DNA from: an uncultured Syntrophobacteraceae bacterium
GTDB lineage: Bacteria; Desulfobacterota; Syntrophobacteria; Syntrophobacterales; Syntrophobacteraceae
Length of the DNA: 9,614 bases
Assembly: GCA_937889795.1 (NCBI GenBank)
Contig: CALBZH010000858.1
Coordinates: 1 to 9,614 of the forward strand
Reading direction: 5' to 3'
Within the stretch, counting starts at the first letter, position 1; every line of letters begins with the position of its first letter. The notes under the pieces are model-generated. The model did no database searches. It worked only from the letters and a program-made list of their open reading frames with translations, and was not told the DNA's origin. A program made the position numbers and the translations under genes. This document shows positions 1-5,570 of this stretch, piece by piece.

Positions 1-73
1 TCCCCAACCGGATTTGAACCGGTGTTGCCGGCGTGAAAGGCCGGTGTCCTGGACCGGGCTAGACGATGGGGAC
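1..73 (-). tRNA. tRNA-Glu (anticodon UUC), 3' end cut by window edge
   Basis: Read on the minus strand, the sequence folds as a cloverleaf. The acceptor 5' strand GTCCCCA (73 to 67) pairs with TGGGGA at positions 6-1. The anticodon stem CCGGC/GCCGG encloses loop CTTTCAC with anticodon TTC, which specifies glutamate. The T arm carries the GGTTCAAATCC loop region. The last acceptor base, the discriminator and any CCA lie before position 1, so the gene is partial. Its own promoter candidate lies between it and tRNA-Lys. Confidence 0.96.
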
Positions 74-87
74 GAAAAGTAAGCTGG

Positions 88-116
88 CTTTTAACGAACG
101 CACCAGGTATTGTCAA
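88..116 (-). promoter_or_regulatory. Sigma70-type promoter for tRNA-Glu
   Basis: On the minus strand there is a perfect -35 box TTGACA (111-116), a 17-bp spacer, and a -10 box TAAAAG (88-93, 4 of 6 matches to TATAAT). Transcription would start about 7 bp further on, near position 81, just upstream of the tRNA 5' end at 73. Spacing and position fit a tRNA promoter. Start-site mapping is not possible from sequence alone. Confidence 0.6.
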
Positions 117-125
117 GGCAATTGT

Positions 126-201
126 TGGTGGGCCGTGCGCGACTCGAACGCGCGACTCTCTGCTTAAAAGGCAGATACTCTACCGACTGAGTTAACGGCC
201 C
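126..201 (-). tRNA. tRNA-Lys (anticodon UUU), CCA encoded
   Basis: The minus strand gives a complete 76-nt cloverleaf. Acceptor GGGCCGT (from 201) pairs with ACGGCCC, followed by discriminator A and an encoded CCA (128-126). The anticodon stem TCTGC/GCAGA encloses loop CTTTTAA with anticodon TTT, which specifies lysine. The D arm (CTCAGTCGGTAGAG) and T arm (GTTCGAGTC) are canonical. It lies 52 bp upstream of tRNA-Glu in the same direction, with no obvious terminator between them, so read-through is possible. Confidence 0.97.
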
Positions 202-230
202 ACACCGTGGCGTCGCCAAAAGATCCAGCC

Positions 231-259
231 AACTAACACGCTTTTTTCTTGCCTGTCAA
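231..259 (-). promoter_or_regulatory. Candidate promoter for tRNA-Lys
   Basis: On the minus strand a perfect -35 box TTGACA (254-259) is followed, after 16-17 bp that include an A-rich run, by a weak -10 (GTTAGT or TTAGTT, around 231-237). The predicted start, near 224, lies about 20 bp before the tRNA 5' end at 201. The -35 is convincing but the -10 is poor (3 of 6 at best). Confidence 0.45.
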
Positions 260-305
260 GGATCATTTGCTCGGACGAGCTCACTCGAAATGAGGAGAGA
301 GGCAG

Positions 306-1013
306 ATGAAAAACGCGGTTTTTGTGAACATTCCCTGGGTGCTTCTCGGCATGGTGCTGGTGGTCGTTTGGGCCGGGATCGGTGGGGGAGGTGTCTCGGG
401 ACAAGAGTCACCCTCGGAGGTGAAGCTCCCGGAGCCCAAAGGGGATGGGAGCGTCTCGGTCGAAGCGGCCATCCGGCTTCGCCGGTCCGTTCGCCGTTAC
501 GCCGGGGACCCCCTCACCCTTGGAGATGTTTCGCAGCTCCTTTGGGCGGTTCAGGGTGGCACTGCATCCTCGGGATATCGAGCGGCTCCCTCCGCCGGGG
601 CCCTTTACCCTCTCGAAGTGGATGTGCTCTGTGGGCGGGTAGAGGGACTGGAGCCCGGGATTTACCGGTACAATCCCAAAGCCCACAGCCTAAGCCGGCG
701 GCTGCAGGGGGATCGGCGCTCCCAGGTCTCCTCCGCGGCCCTTGGTCAAAGCGCGGTTGCACAAGCTCCCGTGGTCCTGGTGATTTCCGCCGTCTTCGAG
801 CGCACGTTGCACAAGTATGGCGAGCGGGGCATTCGCTACATACACACCGAAGCGGGCCATGCGGCGCAGAACGTCTGCCTCCAGGCGGTCGCGCTCAAGC
901 TGGGGTCCGTGCACATCGGGGCGTTTCAGGATGATCAAGTCGCGAAGGCGCTGGAGCTTCAACACGGAGAAAAACCCCTGATTCTGTTGCCCATCGGCAG
1001 GGTTGCTCCCTGA
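306..1013 (+). CDS. Exported SagB/ThcOx-type nitroreductase family protein
   Basis: This 235-residue protein is a flavin (FMN) nitroreductase-fold enzyme of the SagB/ThcOx oxidase-like group. Seen: an N-terminal hydrophobic segment (about residues 8-28) followed by a Gly-rich stretch and Ser-Gly-Gln near 31-33, consistent with a signal peptide or membrane anchor, so the enzyme probably acts outside the cytoplasmic membrane. The core shows the family motifs RRSVRRY (59-65), PSAGALYPLE (95-104), GIYRYNP (118-124), EAGHAAQN (182-189), GSVHIGAF (200-207) and PIGR near the C-terminus. The start follows a good ribosome site (GAGGAGAG, about 292-299). The gene stands alone: tRNAs lie divergently upstream and the regulator gene converges on it. 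No azole-modifying partners (SagC/D, cyclodehydratase) are present, so a toxin-maturation role is not supported. Substrate unknown. Confidence 0.88.
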   Translation: MKNAVFVNIPWVLLGMVLVVVWAGIGGGGVSGQESPSEVKLPEPKGDGSVSVEAAIRLRRSVRRYAGDPLTLGDVSQLLWAVQGGTASSGYRAAPSAGALYPLEVDVLCGRVEGLEPGIYRYNPKAHSLSRRLQGDRRSQVSSAALGQSAVAQAPVVLVISAVFERTLHKYGERGIRYIHTEAGHAAQNVCLQAVALKLGSVHIGAFQDDQVAKALELQHGEKPLILLPIGRVAP

Positions 1014-1080
1014 GGACCCGCGCGTCATGCAATGGGTCGTGATTGCCCTTGCCAAGTCTGGATCGATCCCGGTCCGGCTC

Positions 1081-1767
1081 TCAGGCCACGAGCTTCTCTC
1101 CCGCGGCCAGGTTTTCGAGGGCCTCGCGGTTCAAGATCTGGATCTTCCGACCCTCGACCCGGATGAAATCCTGCTGGCTCAAGCGGCCCAGAATGCGCGA
1201 CAGGGTTTCCGGGATGGTCCCAAGCAAGCTGGCCAGCTGCCCCTTGGTGATGTCCAAATCGAATGAAGGGGAGGCCTGATTGTGGTCGCTCAGATACAGC
1301 AAATAGGCTGCGAGGCGTCCGGGCACCTCTTTCAGAGACAGGTCTTCGACCAGGATGGTGAAATAGCGCAACCGCTTGCATAGGATCGCCATCATGTTCA
1401 TGGAAAGAGACGGTTTTCGCGCGACGAGCGCCTTGAAGGCGTCTTTTGGAAAGAAGAGCAGGCGGCTCGGCTCGAGCGTTTCAGCATGCGCGGGGAAGCG
1501 ACCCCCCGCGAAGACCGGAACCTCGCCGAAGATTTCTCCCTCCCCGAAGATGTGCAGGATCTGCTCTTTCCCCTCCAGCGAAAGCTTGTAAATCTTGATC
1601 CGCCCTTCGCAAATGCCGAAAAAACCCGTGGCTTCACTGCCTTCGTGAAACAGCATCTGGCCCTTGGTGTGTTTTTGATCCACCACGATGGCCGCCAGCT
1701 GCTGGAGATCCTCCTCCGGCAGCCCGTTAAACAAGGCCAGTCTCCCGACGCGTTGAATCGTGCTCAT
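1081..1767 (-). CDS. hcpR: Crp/Fnr-family transcriptional regulator, HcpR-like
   Basis: The 228-residue protein has an N-terminal cyclic-nucleotide-binding-like sensor domain (about 10-125, with GEGEIFGE at 75-82), a dimer helix (about 120-145) and a C-terminal winged helix (about 150-215). The recognition helix (178-196) reads SLLGTIPETLSRILGRL. Its E187-x2-S190-R191 pattern matches the FNR residues that read TTGA half-sites, and such sites are seen next door. It lacks the N-terminal Cys cluster of true FNR (only C53 and C130), so it is not an Fe-S oxygen sensor; HcpR proteins of sulfate reducers respond to nitrosative stress, reportedly through haem. The start at 1767 is chosen because GGAGG lies 5 nt upstream (1773-1777) and the protein then has normal family length; an extension to 1920 would run across the regulatory region. 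It is divergent from hcp, the classical arrangement for HcpR. The exact subfamily is inferred from context. Confidence 0.85.
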   Translation of the reverse strand: MSTIQRVGRLALFNGLPEEDLQQLAAIVVDQKHTKGQMLFHEGSEATGFFGICEGRIKIYKLSLEGKEQILHIFGEGEIFGEVPVFAGGRFPAHAETLEPSRLLFFPKDAFKALVARKPSLSMNMMAILCKRLRYFTILVEDLSLKEVPGRLAAYLLYLSDHNQASPSFDLDITKGQLASLLGTIPETLSRILGRLSQQDFIRVEGRKIQILNREALENLAAGEKLVA

Positions 1768-1791
1768 GCTGTCCTCCCTCCCGTTCGCCAT

Positions 1792-1820
1792 AAGTAACAC
1801 CGTCCCTTGATGCAGGTCAA
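1792..1820 (-). promoter_or_regulatory. Candidate regulator promoter overlapping its own operator
   Basis: On the minus strand TTGACC (1815-1820, 5 of 6 matches to the -35 consensus) is followed after about 16-17 bp by a weak -10 (GTTACT or TTACTT, 1792-1798). The -35 lies inside the FNR-type palindrome at 1807-1820, so regulator binding would compete with RNA polymerase; negative autoregulation is the simplest inference. The -10 match is poor. Confidence 0.35.
1807..1820. promoter_or_regulatory. FNR/HcpR-type operator 1 (regulator-proximal)
   Basis: TTGATGCAGGTCAA is an inverted repeat of TTGAT/GTCAA half-sites with a 4-bp centre, one base away from the FNR-type consensus TTGAT-N4-ATCAA. 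It lies 39 bp upstream of the regulator start codon. Its half-site matches the regulator's predicted specificity, suggesting autoregulation. Confidence 0.65.
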
Positions 1821-1826
1821 AGCCAT

Positions 1827-1841
1827 TGCGTTTTCGACGCA
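1827..1841. repeat. Short inverted repeat TGCGT-N5-ACGCA
   Basis: A perfect 5-bp inverted repeat with a 5-bp centre (TGCGTTTTCGACGCA) lies 6 bp from operator 1. It could be a second protein-binding site or chance; its sequence does not resemble a TTGA-type site. Confidence 0.3.
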
Positions 1842-1925
1842 TTACGTTCACGGCACCGTCGCGACTGACGGGGCATCGTGCCCAAACGCGGCTTTCGATG
1901 GGGCTCTCGAAAAAAATCAAGCGGG

Positions 1926-1939
1926 TTGATCTAGATCAA
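1926..1939. promoter_or_regulatory. Perfect FNR/HcpR-type operator 2 (hcp-proximal)
   Basis: TTGATCTAGATCAA is a perfect 14-bp palindrome matching TTGAT-N4-ATCAA exactly. It lies 176 bp upstream of the hcp start. Its centre is 119 bp from that of operator 1. If it acted at -41.5 the transcript would begin near 1974, but the -10 there is weak (CATTAA or TAAGTT). A better -10-like TATCTT at 2002-2007 would place the site near -81, a class I activator position. Extra half-sites occur on both sides (ATCAA at 1916-1920, overlapping TTGATTGAT at 1982-1990). Confidence 0.8.
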
Positions 1940-2115
1940 GGCGCGGCAAAAGGGGAGGCATTAAGTTGGGAGCCAAGGTGGTTGATTGATGCGGACGGTT
2001 TTATCTTTCTGGTGCCAGGAAGGGTGCCGGGGGGAATCGAGTCATGAGCAGCAAGGGCCCTGTTTGCCGGGCAGCTAGACCAAGGGACAATCCAACCAGC
2101 ACAAGGAGCAAGAGC

Positions 2116-3744
2116 ATGTACTGCTATCAATGCGAACAGACGGCGAAGGGTGAAGCGTGCACCAAGATGGGAGTCTGCGGCAAGCAGCCTGACGTGGCGG
2201 CCCTTCAGGATCTTCTGGTTTATGTGCTTCGCGGCTTGGCGGCGTACGCCGTCGAAGGCCGCAAGGTCGGCGTAAGCGACAAGAACGCCAGCGTGTTCAT
2301 GGCTAGAGCGATGTTCACGACGTTGACCAACGTGAATTTCGATCCGAGCGACATCGCGGCCATGGTCCGCGAGACCGTTGCCCTGCGCGATCTCCTCGGC
2401 GCCAAGGTCAAGAACGCGGGCGGCAAGGTGGATGTCTACCCTGAGGTCACCGGGTTCCAGCCCGCAGCCAGTGTGGAAGGGATGGTCGCCCAAGGTGAAA
2501 AGGTTGGGCTGAAGTCCGATCCCTCCGTGGATCCCGATATCCTTTCGCTCCAGCATATTGTCCTTTTTGGCATCAAGGGGGTTTGCGCCTACGCCGACCA
2601 TGCCCACATCCTCGGGCAGAGCGACGAAGCGGTTTACGCCTACGTTGAGGAAGCCTTGGTGGCCCCCTTCAACAAGGACCTCGGTTTGAACGACTGGGTT
2701 GGCTTGGCCCTCAAGTGTGGCGAGGTCAACTTCCGGGCCATGGAGCTCCTCGATGCCGGCAATACGGGCGCTTACGGCCATCCCGTTCCGACCAAGGTTC
2801 CGCTCGGGGCCAAGAAGGGCAAGGCGATCCTGGTTTCCGGCCACGATCTGAAGGATCTCGAGGAAATCCTGAAGCAGACCGAGGGAAAGGGCATCTACGT
2901 CTACAGCCACGGTGAAATGCTTCCAACCCACGGCTACCCGGGCCTCAAGAAGTACGCCCACTTCCACGGCCACTACGGGACCGCCTGGCAGAACCAGCAG
3001 AAGGAGTTTTCCCAGTTCCCAGGTGCCATCATCATGACCACCAACTGCATTCAGAAGCCCCAGGACGTTTACAAGGGCAACATCTTCACGACGGGCTTGG
3101 TGGGCTGGCCGGGAGTGCCGCACTTGTCGGATTACAATTTCGCTCCCGCCATCGAGAAAGCATTGGCCATGCCTGGATTTACCGAGGATGGCAACGGGAA
3201 GTCCGTCATGGTCGGCTTCGCCCGAAACACCGTGATGGGCGTTGCGGAAACGGTGATCAACGCGGTGAAGAACAAGGCCATTCGTCACTTCTTCCTGGTG
3301 GCGGGATGTGATGGCGCGAAGCCCGGTCGGAACTACTACACCGAATTCGTCGAGAAGGTTCCCAAGGATTGCGTCGTGCTGACGCTCGCCTGCGGGAAGT
3401 TCCGGTTCTTCGACCGCGACCTCGGTGACATTGGCGGCATCCCGCGCCTTCTCGACGTCGGCCAGTGCAACGACGCCTACTCGGCGATCCAGATCGCCGT
3501 GGCGCTTTCGAAAGCCTTCAACGTCGGCGTGAACGAGCTGCCTCTTTCCCTGGTTCTGTCCTGGTACGAGCAGAAGGCCGTCGCGATCTTGCTGACCCTG
3601 TTGTACCTCGGGATCCAGAACATTCGGTTGGGGCCATCCCTGCCGGCTTTCGTGTCGGGAAATGTGCTCGATGTCCTGGTGAAGACCTTCAACATCAAGC
3701 CGATCACCACGCCGGATGAGGATCTGAAAGCGATCCTGGGCTAG
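2116..3744 (+). CDS. hcp: Hybrid-cluster protein (hydroxylamine/NO reductase), class I
   Basis: This 542-residue protein is the prismane or hybrid-cluster protein, a cytoplasmic Fe-S enzyme linked to reduction of hydroxylamine and nitric oxide under nitrosative stress. The N-terminal cluster motif C3-x2-C6-x8-C15-x5-C21 is the compact class I form found in anaerobes. All eight expected ligands of the hybrid 4Fe-2S-2O cluster can be seen: H243, E267, C311, C398 (the persulfide position, in VAGCDG), C426, C451, E485 and K487. These align with the Desulfovibrio vulgaris ligands with constant offsets, so the enzyme should be active. The start at 2116 is preceded by AGGAG at 2104-2108 and gives MYCYQCEQ, the usual Hcp beginning. 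Upstream lies the divergent regulator with two FNR-type sites; downstream genes encode an HD protein and a ferredoxin-like partner. Confidence 0.97.
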   Translation: MYCYQCEQTAKGEACTKMGVCGKQPDVAALQDLLVYVLRGLAAYAVEGRKVGVSDKNASVFMARAMFTTLTNVNFDPSDIAAMVRETVALRDLLGAKVKNAGGKVDVYPEVTGFQPAASVEGMVAQGEKVGLKSDPSVDPDILSLQHIVLFGIKGVCAYADHAHILGQSDEAVYAYVEEALVAPFNKDLGLNDWVGLALKCGEVNFRAMELLDAGNTGAYGHPVPTKVPLGAKKGKAILVSGHDLKDLEEILKQTEGKGIYVYSHGEMLPTHGYPGLKKYAHFHGHYGTAWQNQQKEFSQFPGAIIMTTNCIQKPQDVYKGNIFTTGLVGWPGVPHLSDYNFAPAIEKALAMPGFTEDGNGKSVMVGFARNTVMGVAETVINAVKNKAIRHFFLVAGCDGAKPGRNYYTEFVEKVPKDCVVLTLACGKFRFFDRDLGDIGGIPRLLDVGQCNDAYSAIQIAVALSKAFNVGVNELPLSLVLSWYEQKAVAILLTLLYLGIQNIRLGPSLPAFVSGNVLDVLVKTFNIKPITTPDEDLKAILG

Positions 3745-3851
3745 TGCTTCGTCGAAGAAGTCATGCCTGGCAAGAGCACCCCCCCCCAACCCCCCTTGAG
3801 GTGGGAATCAACAGGGGGGGGCTACGCGAAACAACATTGGAAGAGCACTAG
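3741..3851. repeat. Possible small palindromic element with 8-bp terminal inverted repeats
   Basis: CTAGTGCT (3741-3748) and its exact inverse AGCACTAG (3844-3851) bound a 111-bp stretch; with one gap the match extends by TTC. The left end includes the hcp stop codon. AAGAGCAC occurs twice (3772-3779 and 3841-3848), so GTGCT at 3744-3748 could pair with either AGCAC copy, giving alternative folds. A small hairpin CTTC-GTC-GAAG sits at 3747-3757. The form resembles a repeat-derived palindromic unit or tiny MITE, but only one copy is in view and there is no proof of mobility. Confidence 0.35.
3790..3821 (+). terminator. C/G-tract hairpin after hcp (attenuator or terminator-like)
   Basis: Starting 45 bp after the hcp stop, six C (3790-3795) plus TTGA pair with TCAA (3808-3811) plus a run of eight G (3814-3821), with an 8-nt loop and a 2-nt bulge. 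A second run of nine C lies just before (3779-3787). The stem is strong but no T tract follows, so it is not a standard intrinsic terminator. It may lower transcription into the downstream genes or protect the hcp mRNA 3' end. Confidence 0.4.
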
Positions 3852-3862
3852 TGTGCTGTGCT

Positions 3863-3893
3863 GCTGAGGTCGTCCGCGAAGGGAGACCTCAGC
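3863..3893 (+). other. Perfect 9-bp stem-loop in the hcp-HD spacer
   Basis: GCTGAGGTC (3863-3871) and GACCTCAGC (3885-3893) form a perfect 9-bp inverted repeat with a 13-nt loop. No T tract follows. The rest of the spacer (3894-4028) holds weaker G/C-rich inverted repeats (GGACC...GGTCC; CCCCGC...GCGGGG) and a TTATAG -10-like box at 3934-3939 without a good -35. No convincing gene is present in 3745-4044. Confidence 0.5.
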
Positions 3894-4044
3894 TGGATGA
3901 AAGACTCTGGATGCTGAACAAGGCGGTTGAGTGTTATAGCGCTCCCCGCCCGGCATCCGGGGATCCCTCCGGTGGACCTGCGGGGTGGTCCAAGAAGGGT
4001 GATGCGCTCCAGAAGGTCATCGGCTTAAGAAAGGAGTCACGGCC

Positions 4045-4785
4045 ATGAAATGTCCCGGACAGGATACCCGTTATTGGGAGCCGGGAGCCATCCACGAGGC
4101 TCAATGCCCGAACTGCGGTCATGCGGTGGAGTTTTTCAAGGATGAGTCTTCTCGGAAGTGCAGGAAATGCGGGCATAAGCTCATCAACCCCAAGATGGAT
4201 TTTGGCTGTGCCTCCTACTGCAAGTTTGCCGCCCAGTGTTTGGGCGATCTGCCGCCGGAACTCCTCGCCAAGCGGGAGGACCTGCTACGGGACCGGGTGG
4301 CGATCGAGATGAAGAAATATTTCGGCCGCGATTTCAAGCGCATCGGACATGCCACGAAGGTCGCCCGGTACGCGGAGCAGATCGTTAAATCCGAGGCGGG
4401 GGACCCGGCGATCGTCCTTGCCGCAGCTTATTTGCACGACATTGGGATCCGGGAGGCCGAGCGGCTGCACCAGAGCTCCGCCGCCCGTTACCAGGAAGAG
4501 CTCGGCCCGCCCGTTGCCCGGGAGATCCTGCTGGCCTTTGGTGCTCGCGAGGAGCTGGTCGACGAGGTGTGTGACATCATCGCCCATCATCACCATCCGC
4601 GCGATCCCGAGACCGTGAATTTCAAATGCTTGTACGATGCGGACCTGATCGTGAACCTGGAAGAAAACATGCGGGAAGCCCCCCTGGCTGCCGAGAAGCT
4701 GCGCGGCATGATCGAAAAAAACTTCCTCACCGAAACGGGAAAGACCCTGGCAAGGCAGGCGTTCCTCGAAAGGAGCTCAACATGA
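4045..4785 (+). CDS. HD-domain phosphohydrolase with N-terminal zinc ribbon
   Basis: The 246-residue protein combines two parts. Residues 1-70 are Cys-rich: a zinc-ribbon pair C21-x2-C24 ... C39-x2-C42, plus C3, C55, C59 and C65 (GCASYCKFAAQC), which could form a second four-Cys metal or Fe-S site. Residues about 95-240 are an HD domain with H102, the H131-D132 pair in LHDIG, the H181-H184 run and D198/D200, the usual metal ligands of this superfamily, whose known members hydrolyse nucleotides or phosphodiesters. The substrate is unknown. The start is set by AAAGGAG about 8 nt upstream (4030-4036). The stop overlaps the next start as ATGA (4782-4785), indicating translational coupling to the ferredoxin-like gene. 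Placement between hcp and frdX suggests a role in nitrosative-stress response, repair or signalling; this is inference. Confidence 0.87.
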   Translation: MKCPGQDTRYWEPGAIHEAQCPNCGHAVEFFKDESSRKCRKCGHKLINPKMDFGCASYCKFAAQCLGDLPPELLAKREDLLRDRVAIEMKKYFGRDFKRIGHATKVARYAEQIVKSEAGDPAIVLAAAYLHDIGIREAERLHQSSAARYQEELGPPVAREILLAFGAREELVDEVCDIIAHHHHPRDPETVNFKCLYDADLIVNLEENMREAPLAAEKLRGMIEKNFLTETGKTLARQAFLERSST

Positions 4786-5534
4786 AATCAAATCGAAAGA
4801 TCATTGAAATCGATGAGGAGCGCTGCGACGGGTGTGGCCAGTGTGTGCTCTCCTGCGCGGAAGGCGCCATCGAGATCATCGAAGGCAAGGCCCGACTGAT
4901 CAAGGAGAGCTACTGCGACGGCCTCGGGGCCTGCCTGGGCGAATGCCCCCAAGGGGCTTTGCGCATCATCGAACGGGAGTCGGAGGAGTTCGACCCCGAA
5001 GCCGTGGAGCACCACCTGGCCGAGCGAGACAAAGCGGCCCAGGCGAAAGTCATTCCCATGGCGGCGGCTGGATGCCCATCGGCGAAGATTCGGACCTTCG
5101 ACGTCGCCTGCGATACGGCAAACAAGCCGACCACCCAGGCCGACAGCGCCTCGGCACTGGGGCATTGGCCGGTTCAGCTCCGACTCGTTCCCCCCAATGC
5201 GCCTTTTCTGAGGTCGGCCCATCTCCTCGTGACCGCCGACTGCGTTCCGGTTGCCTATCCGAGCTTCCACCAGGATTTTCTGGCGGGAAAAGTGGTCCTC
5301 CTGGGGTGCCCGAAGTTCGACAACGTGCAGGAATACGTTCAGAAATTCGCGGAGATTTTTGCGAAGGCCCAAGTGGAAGCCGTGACCGTGCTTGACATGG
5401 AAGTCCCTTGCTGCTCGGCCCTGACCATGATCGTGAAAAAAGGGATGGAGCTCGCGGGGAAGTCGGTTCCGATCGAAACCATCACCATCGGCGTCCAGGG
5501 CCAGGTGGTCAACCGGGAGCGGCAGGCGGTGTGA
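4782..5534 (+). CDS. frdX: FrdX-like 4Fe-4S ferredoxin domain protein, Hcp partner
   Basis: This 250-residue protein begins with a two-cluster ferredoxin domain. Site one is complete: C15-x2-C18-x2-C21-x3-C25. Site two reads C45-x5-C51-x3-C55-P because L48 replaces the second Cys, so it may hold a 3Fe-4S cluster, use another ligand, or be empty. The long C-terminal part (about 90-250) has further conserved-looking Cys motifs: GCPSAK, TADCVPVAY, LLGCPKFDN and EVPCCSAL. No membrane segment is seen. In sulfate reducers a similar ferredoxin-type gene (frdX) follows hcp and belongs to the HcpR regulon, so delivery of electrons to Hcp is the likely role. The start at 4782 has AGGAG at 4771-4775 and overlaps the HD stop codon by ATGA; an in-frame extension back to 4626 runs inside the HD gene and is rejected. 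It converges on potB. Confidence 0.85.
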   Translation: MKSNRKIIEIDEERCDGCGQCVLSCAEGAIEIIEGKARLIKESYCDGLGACLGECPQGALRIIERESEEFDPEAVEHHLAERDKAAQAKVIPMAAAGCPSAKIRTFDVACDTANKPTTQADSASALGHWPVQLRLVPPNAPFLRSAHLLVTADCVPVAYPSFHQDFLAGKVVLLGCPKFDNVQEYVQKFAEIFAKAQVEAVTVLDMEVPCCSALTMIVKKGMELAGKSVPIETITIGVQGQVVNRERQAV

Positions 5535-5541
5535 AATGGTT

Positions 5542-5568
5542 TGGCGTGCGCCATTGGCCTGCTGGCCA
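5542..5568. terminator. Tandem hairpins between convergent genes
   Basis: The 36-bp gap between the ferredoxin-like gene and potB contains two compact stems: TGGC-GTGC-GCCA (5542-5553) and TGGCC-TGCT-GGCCA (5555-5568). They are suitably placed to act on transcripts from both sides, but neither strand shows a T run after the stem, so their action as terminators is uncertain. Confidence 0.35.
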
Positions 5569-5570
5569 TG

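Noticed and set aside
1014..1080. Terminator between the convergent nitroreductase and regulator genes
   Set aside because: Only short weak repeats (GACCC...GGGTC; GGATCGATCC) and no T tract were seen.
1768..1920. N-terminal extension of the regulator
   Set aside because: It would read through operator 1, and the start at 1767 has a strong GGAGG site and gives normal family length.
2044..2115. In-frame upstream ATG that would lengthen Hcp by 24 residues
   Set aside because: The start at 2116 has a good AGGAG site and yields the standard MYCYQCEQ beginning.
1936..3789. 617-codon open frame on the minus strand opposite hcp
   Set aside because: It is an antisense shadow of hcp caused by GC-rich codon bias. 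The plus-strand protein has every Hcp ligand, whereas this translation shows no recognisable domain.
3940..4040. Riboswitch upstream of the HD gene
   Set aside because: G/C-rich inverted repeats are present, but I could not match any known riboswitch core; they are recorded only as structured spacer.
3851..4048. 65-codon open frame from a GTG, overlapping the HD gene start by 4 bp
   Set aside because: It has no ribosome site and no recognisable motif, and it runs through the inverted repeats. The ATGA overlap is suggestive but not enough.
5535..5569. Possible potC start (minus-strand ATG at 5569) just after potB
   Set aside because: The translation (MASRPMAHAKPF...) has no permease-like hydrophobic segments and lies antisense to the ferredoxin-like gene.
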